A stretch of 16,379 bases of DNA from Chrysochromulina tobinii. Taxonomy: Eukaryota; Haptophyta; Prymnesiales; Chrysochromulinaceae. How positions within the stretch are numbered: the first letter of the stretch is position 1; the number at the start of each line of letters is the position of its first letter. The translations under genes were made by a program, and so were the position numbers. The stretch lies in the NCBI GenBank assembly GCA_001275005.1, contig JWZX01000869.1, positions 1-16,379 on the forward strand. Reading direction: 5' to 3'. The notes under the pieces are model-generated. The model made no database searches. It saw only the letters and a program-made list of their open reading frames with translations, and was not told the DNA's origin. This document shows positions 1 to 7,072 of this stretch, piece after piece.

Positions 1-5
1 ATCGG

Positions 6-1199
6 ATGGGCGACCCGCTCACGCCGCCCCTATGCGGATGCGCATCGACAGCATGCTGTGTAGAGACTCCTGCGGCTTGGAGGCGGCCTCGTTCTGCCCG
101 CATCCTCGGAACGCCACCAGTGTCGGCCTCGCCGTCACACAGACCTGCGACTGAGCGTGGCCCACCATCGAGTGCGGGCACTACTGATGTGCGGCGCGCT
201 TGCCCTCGCACTGATGTGCCACTCGGCAGCGCTGGCGCAATCACAGAGCAACCGCCGCAGCCGCAGCCGCGGCCGCAGCAGCCGCAGCCTCAGCCGCAGC
301 CGCAGCCGCAGCCCGGGTCGCTGCCGCAGGAGCAGCAGCAGCCTCAGCCGCAGGAGCAGAAGAATGAGAAAGTGCATTCAGCCCAACAGCAGCAAACGCC
401 GCAGCCGCAGCCGCAGCCGCAGCCTCAAGTCTTCATCGGCGCTCGACTCGGCGCGACTGTGCTCCCGGCAGTGCACTCTTCTGAGCAAGCACGCTTGCTG
501 CATGCTCATTCAAGCTCGTGCTCACACGTTATCATGCACACCGAGCAGGCGGCGCAGCAGCAGCCGCGCCGACGCGAAGAGACAGAGCCGATGACTCTGC
601 TTGCGCCGTCGGCCACTTCCGCTGAGCAATGGCGAGATTCCATGGGCAGATATGTCGTCCTCCTTCTCCTACTCGCCCTTCCCCTCCTACTCATCGGTGT
701 CCTCCTCCGCCACTTCCTCCTCCCCCGCCTTTACGTCATCCCCCTCATCCTCCTCCTCGTCCTTCTCCTCCACCGCCTCCTCCACAGCCTCCTTCACTTC
801 CAGCCTCCCGCCAAGCTGCAGCGCATCCCACCCATTGATGGGCAGCTGCTCAAACCAACGCCGGCTCAACCCATGCCACCCGCTCCGCCTTGGTTCGTAC
901 CGCTCCGATTCCCCTGTGTGGGCCCTTTGTGGCTCGTCCTCCCCCTGTGCTATGCCCTGTGTTATGCCCTTGTGCTCATCACCGCCATGGCGCTTAATGG
1001 CCGGCAGCCATGCCCGCCGCTCATGCTCCCGTTGGTGTGGCCACCACCACCATCACCGTGGCCACCGGACATTCTAAAGCCCCCCTTACCGCCGCTACAG
1101 CCCGGCACGTACTTGCGAGAATCTGTCAAGTGGAGCGTTGAGTTTGTAGGTCCCGAGCTGTTGCCACAGAGCAACCTCACTGGCTGGTACTACATGTAG
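6..1199 (+). CDS. Hypothetical low-complexity Pro/Gln-rich protein with hydrophobic segment (doubtful)
   Basis: This frame stays open for 397 codons from an ATG at 6 to a TAG at 1197-1199. I do not recognise a family. The first ~90 residues have no clear domain. Residues ~84-140 are Pro-Gln repeats encoded by a CAGCCG hexanucleotide array. Residues ~216-270 are strongly hydrophobic and Leu-rich with interspersed Arg/His, and could be one or two membrane segments. The last ~110 residues are Pro-rich. Support is weak because the repeats and the C/T-rich tract (650-810) keep other frames open too. The frame starting at 157 begins with a good-looking signal peptide followed by Arg-Ser repeats. 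The stop codon overlaps a TACATGTA promoter-like motif, so the gene, if real, ends right at the next gene's upstream region. It could be an exon of a spliced gene that starts before the window. Confidence 0.25.
   Translation: MGDPLTPPLCGCASTACCVETPAAWRRPRSARILGTPPVSASPSHRPATERGPPSSAGTTDVRRACPRTDVPLGSAGAITEQPPQPQPRPQQPQPQPQPQPQPGSLPQEQQQPQPQEQKNEKVHSAQQQQTPQPQPQPQPQVFIGARLGATVLPAVHSSEQARLLHAHSSSCSHVIMHTEQAAQQQPRRREETEPMTLLAPSATSAEQWRDSMGRYVVLLLLLALPLLLIGVLLRHFLLPRLYVIPLILLLVLLLHRLLHSLLHFQPPAKLQRIPPIDGQLLKPTPAQPMPPAPPWFVPLRFPCVGPLWLVLPLCYALCYALVLITAMALNGRQPCPPLMLPLVWPPPPSPWPPDILKPPLPPLQPGTYLRESVKWSVEFVGPELLPQSNLTGWYYM
252..426 (+). repeat. CAGCCG hexanucleotide low-complexity tract
   Basis: Two blocks (about 252-350 and 400-426) are built from imperfect tandem CAGCCG/CAGCCT units separated by CAG-rich sequence. 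Depending on frame they read Pro-Gln, Ser-Arg or Ala-Ala, which is why several frames stay open here. Confidence 0.8.
1191..1198. promoter_or_regulatory. TACATGTA palindrome (copy 1)
   Basis: Perfect 8-bp palindrome, 27 bp before a second copy. It lies 164 bp upstream of the methyltransferase-like ATG at 1363. It is one of six copies in the window, all outside confidently coding sequence. Function is inferred from position only. Confidence 0.45.
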
Positions 1200-1217
1200 T
1201 TGTACTAGGCCGAGGCA

Positions 1218-1225
1218 TACATGTA
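1218..1225. promoter_or_regulatory. TACATGTA palindrome (copy 2)
   Basis: Second perfect copy, 137 bp upstream of the ATG at 1363. A promoter element is inferred from its recurrence ahead of other genes. Confidence 0.5.
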
Positions 1226-1362
1226 GGCGGATATTGCAGATTCGAGGTCGACTCCACATGGACTCCATTTCCTTTTTTGAAAACGCAACCGAACTTGCGG
1301 AATCCGATGCGAAACACGATTGACGAGGACATCGAAAGCAACTGCGCGTATCTGGGTACGCC

Positions 1363-2121
1363 ATGTTCCTGCACGTTCAAATGTTACTAGCATCGGCTCT
1401 CGTCCTACCAACCACACCGCTCAAAATCTTGCTCGGTGGAGTGAGCTCACCCATCGTAACTCGAGAGGTCATCACGCCTGCATCGCTGGGCATCGCGCAG
1501 TACATCGCAGCCCTGCCCGATCTCGCTGGTCGGAACGTACTCTGTGAGAATGACCTGTGCGCCTCGACGGCCGCTGCTGCCGGCGGTAAGGTCAACCGTA
1601 CTTGGCTGCAGTCGTTCGATCTGGCCGATCTCAACTCGCCGCTGCCCATGTCCGGCAGGACGAATCACCATTCCTATGGCACAGGCGTCGGAGCTGCGAA
1701 TCTCGTCGTGCTCACCGATGTGCTGAGGAACGATGACCAAGCTCGTTGCATGGCACTGCGCGTGGCCGAATGTGTTCGGCTGGGCGCTTGGGTGATTCTT
1801 GGTGACGCGGCCTCATCGTGCCGGCAGACGTTCTTGGACTTGCTCGAGGTGGAGCTACGTTTCGTCGACTGCGGCCACCCCTCTTTCGACAAACCTTTCC
1901 TCATCGAGCAGCCGTCACTGGGCTGGGCGTCCGAACCTGTGCAGCTGCTGCGCCTCAATTCGCCCGGCTTTGCTCCTGCGCTCGCCTCAGGCTACAGGTC
2001 GCTCGAGGAGCGGAGAGGATACAAGCTTCCACCCCCTGTGGTGGAGGTGTTGGAGTCTGCACGTGAGTCTGCAGGACGAGAGGGGGGGAGAGAAAGCGTG
2101 TCCCCCAATTTGTTGCTCTAA
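1363..2121 (+). CDS. Methyltransferase-like protein (METTL20 / Methyltransf_16 type), degenerate SAM motif
   Basis: The 252-residue frame resembles class I protein-lysine methyltransferases of the ETFB-methyltransferase (METTL20) or Methyltransf_16 type. Residues 39-60 match the helix and first strand before motif I (TPASLGIAQYIA, then LAGRNVL). Residues 114-149 match the later strands: LVVLTDV, a helix, then VILGDA. The SAM-binding Gly-rich motif I expected after residue 60 is missing: CENDLCAS stands where an acidic-x-Gly-x-Gly sequence is normal. The protein may therefore be inactive, highly diverged or mis-modelled. The N-terminus (1-17) is hydrophobic and could be a targeting signal. The ATG at 1363 was taken as the first in frame; residue 7 is an alternative. 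A strong donor-like GTGAGT at 2063-2068 falls after the domain, so the last ~18 codons may be intronic and a 3' exon may lie beyond 2130. Confidence 0.5.
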   Translation: MFLHVQMLLASALVLPTTPLKILLGGVSSPIVTREVITPASLGIAQYIAALPDLAGRNVLCENDLCASTAAAAGGKVNRTWLQSFDLADLNSPLPMSGRTNHHSYGTGVGAANLVVLTDVLRNDDQARCMALRVAECVRLGAWVILGDAASSCRQTFLDLLEVELRFVDCGHPSFDKPFLIEQPSLGWASEPVQLLRLNSPGFAPALASGYRSLEERRGYKLPPPVVEVLESARESAGREGGRESVSPNLLL

Positions 2122-2782
2122 GTATTGCAAGCGAAGTATGCGACTTACGCGCGACAAAGACTACTCTCGCCGTTGTGGGTAACGGTCGCCGTACGGACTG
2201 TGCTCTGCGGGTACCGTGGGAGTCGACCGACGCGGCGACTGGCGACTGGGTGTGCCCGCATGTGGGGCCGATGGCGCGCGCATGGCGTGGCATCTCAGTG
2301 AGATTTACCAAGTAGGGCGTCAGCACCCTTGGCTGGAGCGCTCGCCTCTTCCGCGGCCCCGGGCAGCGGCCAGCGCGCAGGACCAGGAGGCCAGTACCAA
2401 TCTTCCCGCATCTCACACCGTCACTTCTGCGCTGCACACTGCAGACTTTTATGATGTGCCTTCGGCCTTGGGGGACGAGCAGTTTCAACACTCAGGTACG
2501 AGGTAGTTGCCCTATGGTGGCGTGATTAACGGCGTGATTACGAGACTCCCCCCGCCGCGCCCGCCCCGACGACACGTAATACATGTACAAGTACGGTCTT
2601 TCGCGCTCAGCTTAATGTGGCGATGCCAAACGCACCCTACACAGCCTGCGAGACTTGCACTCCGAAGTCGAATGCCAGACGAGACTCCCGTCTCCGGATA
2701 CTCGGGCTGCTCTCGTTGCATGCTGACTAGCCCCGGTAGCCCCCATGCCCATGCTCTTCCCGTTCAACAGGCGGCATCCCCC
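2122..2782. other. Gap without an assignable gene
   Basis: No recognisable protein family or RNA gene is visible. A frame open from 2183 to 2506 (+) could be a downstream exon of the methyltransferase-like gene. It holds a donor-like cag/gtacga at 2493-2501 but shows no domain. A TACATGTA palindrome lies at 2580-2587, with no clear gene start downstream of it. The 3' end of the sulfotransferase-like gene (-) begins at 2783. Confidence 0.5.
2580..2587. promoter_or_regulatory. TACATGTA palindrome (copy 3)
   Basis: Perfect copy in the gap between the methyltransferase-like gene and the convergent 3' end of the sulfotransferase-like gene. It is the only copy not clearly upstream of a supported start codon. 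It could mark an unrecognised short transcript. Confidence 0.35.
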
Positions 2783-4552
2783 TCAATTCCACCACCCCCC
2801 TTGCTGTGACCAGGCTGAGACGGTATGCATAGTACCCTCCCCAGCTTGCATCAGCTTCCTTGCGTAGATCACCGGATTGACCACCTCGGGGACCGCGATC
2901 GTGGTCGTGGGCGCTGTCGTGGTCGGATGAGTCTCCGGCAGCACGTTGAGCTGGATCATATCGGGAACGTCGGACGTCGTGACGGTATGTTCCTCCTTAC
3001 GGCTCGGGTAGATAATCTCGGGGACATTCGATCGTATCTCCGAGATGATCCCCGAGATATCCTCGGGGACACCGTCTGGGATCTGCGTGGGCACCGCCTG
3101 CGCACGAACGTCATCTCGCTGCAAGAAGAGCTGCACGCTGTCCGGCACGTTGAGCTGGATCATATCGGGAATGTCTGACGTCGTGACGGTATGTTCCGTA
3201 CGGACCTTAGGCATGGTCGTGGGCGCTGTCGTGGTCGGATGAGTCTCCGGCAGCACGTTGAGCTGGATCATATCGGGAACGTCGGACGTCGTGACGGTAT
3301 GTTCCTTCACGACGAACGCCGGCTCTGATTTGACGAAATCCGCGCGGGCGTCGACGCCGTTGACGAACAGATTCATGGCAGCCGCATTCTCCGCTGCCGC
3401 CGCGAAGTCCTTGGCCAGGGCAGCAGCCGCACCATCCTGCACTGCCTTCAGTTTTTCGGCCGCCCTGATCTTTTCGAAGGTCGCGGCAGTCTTTTGCATA
3501 TCGCCGTTGGCGAGTCGCTTGAAGATGGCGGTGGGATCGAGGGCGCAGCTCGCCTTCATTTTCTGAATGCCCTCTATGTTCCTCGTCCCCGCGTCCATCA
3601 TCGGCTCGGTCGAGAGCCCGACCAGCTTCAGAGCGTCGGCGAGGCACTTGTTGGCACCGGCATCCCCGGCCCAGCAGTGCTCGATATCGATCTGGTCGTC
3701 GGCGTTGGGATAGCTAGACTCTGCGAGATAGTCGCTGGGCTGGCGCTCAATGGCGCAGTCAAACATCTGCTCGGCCAGACCAAACTCCTGGAATAGGGCG
3801 AACTGCCTGTCGCGCTCATCTCTTGCGAGCTTGAACGTCGCCACCTTAGGGTTCTCGGCCATCGAGGTGAGGGCCGCCTTCCACGCGGCCATCGCCTTCG
3901 CATTCCGCGCGAGCACGCACACGGACTTGGGCGGGTCGTCCTTCATGAGCCGCCCGGCCGTGTTCGCGTTGACGAACTGCGGGAGCATGCTGAGCGTGAT
4001 CGAGCAATCCGAGGGGGCACACACCTCGGCGGGCACGCCCGCACAGACGTGATCGCGGATGCGGACGACGTAATCGGCAAAGCTGTACTGCAGACCATCA
4101 TACAGCTCGGCAGTGTCACCGGCGAACGTCATATGGGCCACAGTGCGTTTCAGCACTGGAAGTGTGCCCATAAGCATGGTGCCGTTGATGGCGGCATGGG
4201 CACTCTGAGCCAGGATCCTGGTCGTCAGAGTCGGGTTACTGCTCTTCAGGAGCGCGCCAGTTTCGGAGTTGAAGATCACTTTGTTCATATCACTCGCCAT
4301 GGCGCCCGTGCACTCGGGGACCTCGGCATTCGACCAGAGCGTGTCCTTGAGCGCAAACGGCTCGCCGAGGTTGAACATGCACGGGTGCGTATTGAGCGCC
4401 GCCCCGAACTCCATCGTGCCGCTTCCGTGGTCGGAGAGGATCACAAGGACTGTCGGGTGATCCGGCGTCAATGGAGCCGGCGCTTGTAGCGTGTTAACTT
4501 CATTCAGCACAGCCGCGCCTAATGAGACAGCCCAAAGGGACAGCCCAAGCAT
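2783..4552 (-). CDS. Secreted sulfotransferase-like protein with repeated C-terminus
   Basis: 589 residues from the first in-frame ATG (4550-4552); the longer open frame upstream contains no ATG. Residues 1-~22 form a signal peptide or anchor (MLGLSLWAVSLGAAV). Residues 34-66 fit the PAPS-binding start of sulfotransferases: a hydrophobic strand, then DHGSGT, NTHP and GEPF, comparable to the family's RSGST...HP...EP pattern. Residues 210-217 (VCVLARNA) fit the second, 3'-phosphate-binding strand with its Arg. The domain appears to end near 300-320 (CLADALKLVGLST). Residues ~330-400 are Ala/Lys-rich and helical. Residues ~417 to the end carry three copies of EHTVTTSD(V/I)PDMIQLNV, two followed by LPETHPTTTAPTT, suggesting an extracellular linker region. 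The Arg usual in the first motif is replaced by His, so activity is uncertain. It may act on glycans in the secretory pathway. No intron is needed. Confidence 0.6.
   Translation of the reverse strand: MLGLSLWAVSLGAAVLNEVNTLQAPAPLTPDHPTVLVILSDHGSGTMEFGAALNTHPCMFNLGEPFALKDTLWSNAEVPECTGAMASDMNKVIFNSETGALLKSSNPTLTTRILAQSAHAAINGTMLMGTLPVLKRTVAHMTFAGDTAELYDGLQYSFADYVVRIRDHVCAGVPAEVCAPSDCSITLSMLPQFVNANTAGRLMKDDPPKSVCVLARNAKAMAAWKAALTSMAENPKVATFKLARDERDRQFALFQEFGLAEQMFDCAIERQPSDYLAESSYPNADDQIDIEHCWAGDAGANKCLADALKLVGLSTEPMMDAGTRNIEGIQKMKASCALDPTAIFKRLANGDMQKTAATFEKIRAAEKLKAVQDGAAAALAKDFAAAAENAAAMNLFVNGVDARADFVKSEPAFVVKEHTVTTSDVPDMIQLNVLPETHPTTTAPTTMPKVRTEHTVTTSDIPDMIQLNVPDSVQLFLQRDDVRAQAVPTQIPDGVPEDISGIISEIRSNVPEIIYPSRKEEHTVTTSDVPDMIQLNVLPETHPTTTAPTTTIAVPEVVNPVIYARKLMQAGEGTMHTVSAWSQQGGWWN
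2902..2994 (-). repeat. 93-bp coding repeat, distal copy
   Basis: Identical at every base to 3214-3306, at an offset of 312 bp. It encodes the last of the three EHTVTTSD-type repeats at the C-terminus of the sulfotransferase-like protein. Confidence 0.9.
3145..3197 (-). repeat. Diverged middle copy of the coding repeat
   Basis: This copy covers ~53 bp of the core with a few substitutions (Ile for Val) and lacks the Pro/Thr-rich half. Identity of the outer copies but divergence here suggests recent duplication or gene conversion between the outer two. Confidence 0.8.
3214..3306 (-). repeat. 93-bp coding repeat, proximal copy
   Basis: Identical to 2902-2994. On the coding strand it is the first copy reached, encoding residues ~416-446 of the sulfotransferase-like protein. 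Confidence 0.9.
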
Positions 4553-4594
4553 GTTTTTGCCGTGAGCCGAGTTAGGAAGGAAGGCCACTAAAAG

Positions 4595-4645
4595 TTGCCA
4601 TTCCAAAAATGGCAATTCCCCCCCCTCCCGCGGAGGGGCTTTTTT
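4595..4645 (+). other. Two adjacent hairpins between the esterase and sulfotransferase genes
   Basis: The first has 8-bp arms TTGCCATT (4595-4602) and AATGGCAA (4608-4615) with a 5-nt loop. The second has 7-bp arms CCCCTCC (4622-4628) and GGAGGGG (4632-4638) with a 3-nt loop, followed by six T (4640-4645). On the + strand it looks like a bacterial intrinsic terminator. The flanking genes run on the - strand and the genome is eukaryotic, so a terminator role is unlikely. The structures would lie in the 101 bp between the esterase stop and the sulfotransferase ATG. Confidence 0.6.
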
Positions 4646-4653
4646 ACTACGAA

Positions 4654-6876
4654 TCAATGCTGGATCTCAACATGCAGGCGGCGGCGCAGGTTGGTGGGGC
4701 GAAGGGCCTTCCACATGTCGCACTGCGTCTTCTGCAAATTGACCACCGGCCCAACGCCTTCGCCGTCGTCAGTGTATTTTGATCTCCTGAAGGCTTCGAC
4801 GCCCGCCACAACGCCACTCGCTTGCATGGAGCCCTTGAGTGCGCTCGTATCGAGGATCATGGTCCTCTCCTCTCCTTTGGCCAGCGGCGGCCAGCGCGGC
4901 GGCGTCACGCCCCCAACGCAGCCACCCTCGTCGGCGCTCGGGTTGCCGTGGTGGATGAAGTTGCGCCAGTAGCAGCCCATCAACAGTGAAAGGGTCCGCT
5001 CGGCGTCGGTCGAGAGCTCAAACTGATCTCCAAAGACGAAGGGCACCTCCGCGCCATGGAAGGCCCCGTACAGTGGCAGTGAATGCGGATCCATATTGAT
5101 CGATTGGGCGGGGGCGTGGGCAAAGTGGTAGACGAAGATCGGCGCCAGATCGGACGCCTCGTCGGCAGTGGTCGCGTCGGCGTCGGTTGCGTGCGCATCC
5201 GCCCAACGGTCCCGAAGAGCACGCGCCGCCTCACGCACAGGGCACACAATCGCCACATCGCCCAGAGCCCGGCTGGCGGCTAGGCCACCGCCCCACGCGC
5301 CCGCGGACAGCCCCGCGCAGTAGGGCAACGGCTTGGCGAGCTGCTGGTACGCGGCGGCGATCGTGGGTGCGTCGGCGGCGCAAAAGTACTGCGCGCACCA
5401 GCTCAAGAACTGAGTGGAGCTTGCGTTGCATGCAATGGGCGGCGCAAGGTGGTCGATGAGGAACATCGTCCCTTCATCCTTGTTGGCGCCCATCATCACC
5501 TGAAGATCGGAGGCACTCGATGGCAATCAGTGGTACTCAGTGGCAATCAGTGGCACTCAGTGGTACTCAGTGGTCCACAGTGAAAGGCAATCAGTGTCGG
5601 CGCTCCTCATCACCGGAAGATGGGGAGGTGTCTGGCCACTCCCCACAAGCTCGATGAAGGGCGCACTGAAGGTGACGCCGTCCACGACAGGGCCGTACGA
5701 GTCCTGCGCGTTCGTGTCGGAGCGCGGCACCAGAAAAGTCGCCATGATCAGCTGCGACGCGTTCGCCTGCAGAAGGCAATTGACGCCGTCGGAGCCGCCG
5801 ACGGATCGCTTCATGCGGACTGAGAGCATCGAGGCCGGGCCTGGGCCTAGGACCGACATGTCGGCGATGTTCGTGTCGGCGTGCAGTGTGATGGTCGGCA
5901 CGCCTGTGCGGTTGTCGATGGCGAGCGCGAAGCACGTTGCGTTCGCGTCGCAGCGCTGCTCGCAGCTGGCCACCTCGGTACTCTTGCACGGCTCAGCGAC
6001 GACTTGCAAATGCGCAGAGTAGAGCGATGCAGCCTCGATGTTGACGTAGCCGTCGCCCGCAAAGGCACAGCCCGGCGACTTTGCATGCGCGAGGTACGAG
6101 AGCACGTACTCGTTGTTCAGCGCCGCGTCCCCAAAAGGCTTCACCTGCGTCAGGCCTGGGGACTGAAGCACCGCTCGGTGGAAATAAGGCCAGCTCGACG
6201 GCAACGTCATGTGAGCGATGACGGAGGTGCCGCCAGAGCTCTCGCCCATGATGGTCACGCGGCTGGGGTCGCCGCCGAATGCGCCGATGTGCGCGTGCAC
6301 CCAGCGTAGCGCCATCTGCTGGTCCATGATACCGTTGTTTCCCACAGCTCCGTCGTCGGGAGACAGGGCACGAAGGGCGTCGGACGCCGCGTACCCAAAG
6401 ATACCGAGGCGCGAGGCGGGCGTCACAAGCACGACATCGTCTGCAAAGAAGGGGACGTCGCTCTCGAGGTCGCTCGCCGCGCCGTACAGAAACTCGCCCG
6501 CGTGAAAGTAGACGAGCACGGGATACAAGGAATTTGACAACGACTCGGGAGGCGCGACCACATTCAGGAAGAGGCAATTTTCGCTCATGTTCATGGCATT
6601 CTCCATTGACGGCCACGACCCTCCTGGTTGCATGCAGATTGGCATAGAGGCTGTCGCGTTTCGTGTGCTCGGCTTCCAGTTCGTCGTCCACTCGCGAGGT
6701 GCCCGGAAGCGTAGATCCTTGCCGACGGGTGGCTCCGCATATGGAATGCCTCGAAAGTATCGGCGGCCTTGGGCATCAACCTTCCCATGGAGCCGTCCGA
6801 ATGGCAACCACGCGTACGTATCCTGGTCGAACGCGTTGAACAGCGCCAGAAGCGACGCGATGAAAACGTGTTGCAT
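4654..6876 (-). CDS. Secreted type-B carboxylesterase with PAN/apple-like insert (2 exons)
   Basis: Exon 1 is 6876-5614 and exon 2 is 5499-4654, giving 702 residues. Splicing at 5613/5500 restores the family core (HLP joined to VMMGANKDEG). The ATG at 6876 starts a signal peptide (MQHVFIASLLALFNAF); an in-frame ATG at 6960 would bury it. Family signatures: FRGIPYAEPPVG (41-52), NCLFLNV (100-106), oxyanion loop HAGEF (125-129, normally HGG), nucleophile Ser213 in GESSGG, acid Glu430 in NKDEG, and His569 in GAFHGAE. The triad is therefore intact. Between residues ~268 and 360 there is an insert of ~85 residues not expected in the family. It contains Cys270, 297, 305, 309 and 315 in a C-x3-C-x5-C pattern like PAN/apple modules. 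Normal fold resumes at GVNCLLQANASQL. Likely an extracellular or secretory hydrolase; substrate unknown. Confidence 0.88.
5500..5613 (-). other. Intron of the carboxylesterase gene
   Basis: 114-bp phase-0 intron with donor GTGATG and acceptor CTTCAG, placed by the conserved protein join. Exon 2 also begins GTGATG, so the donor sequence is echoed at the 3' exon. Most of the intron is a 10-bp tandem array. Confidence 0.9.
5514..5583 (-). repeat. 10-bp tandem array filling the esterase intron
   Basis: About seven units with an exact 10-bp period on the sense (-) strand: CCACTGAGTA, CCACTGAGTG and CCACTGATTG variants, with degenerate edge units. The sense-strand unit closely resembles the CCTCTGATTG unit in the uL3m intron. 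Confidence 0.92.
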
Positions 6877-7072
6877 TTTCGAACGAGGAAAAGTGTGGGG
6901 ACCTTGACTTGGTTCCCAGTTGCCATTCGGAGCGTCCGGTCGCCGCGTCGGCGTCCCCATCGCGTGCGACGGCTCGGCGCCACGTACATGTATATGTCAG
7001 AACGGTCCGAAACCCAAGGAAAGTGTGACATTCACAGGACCAGTCACATCTCTCTCGCGCTCCTCGGCGGAG
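6877..7072. promoter_or_regulatory. Divergent promoter region, esterase / PP2C
   Basis: 196 bp separate the two predicted ATGs. A TACATGTA palindrome at 6985-6992 sits 108 bp from the esterase ATG and 80 bp from the PP2C ATG, and runs into TATATG. No other element is recognised. Confidence 0.5.
6985..6992. promoter_or_regulatory. TACATGTA palindrome (copy 4)
   Basis: Perfect copy near the middle of the divergent esterase/PP2C intergenic region, so it could serve both directions. Confidence 0.55.

Noticed and set aside
1585-1610. Possible intron in the methyltransferase-like gene (GTAAGG ... CTGCAG)
   Set aside because: Only 26 bp, shorter than credible spliceosomal introns, and removal does not restore the missing SAM motif.
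4595-4645. Intrinsic (Rho-independent) bacterial terminator
   Set aside because: The window is eukaryotic and spliced, and the hairpin plus T-run lies on the strand opposite both neighbouring genes.
5514-5583. CRISPR-like array
   Set aside because: The units are contiguous 10-bp tandem repeats without spacers, inside a eukaryotic intron.
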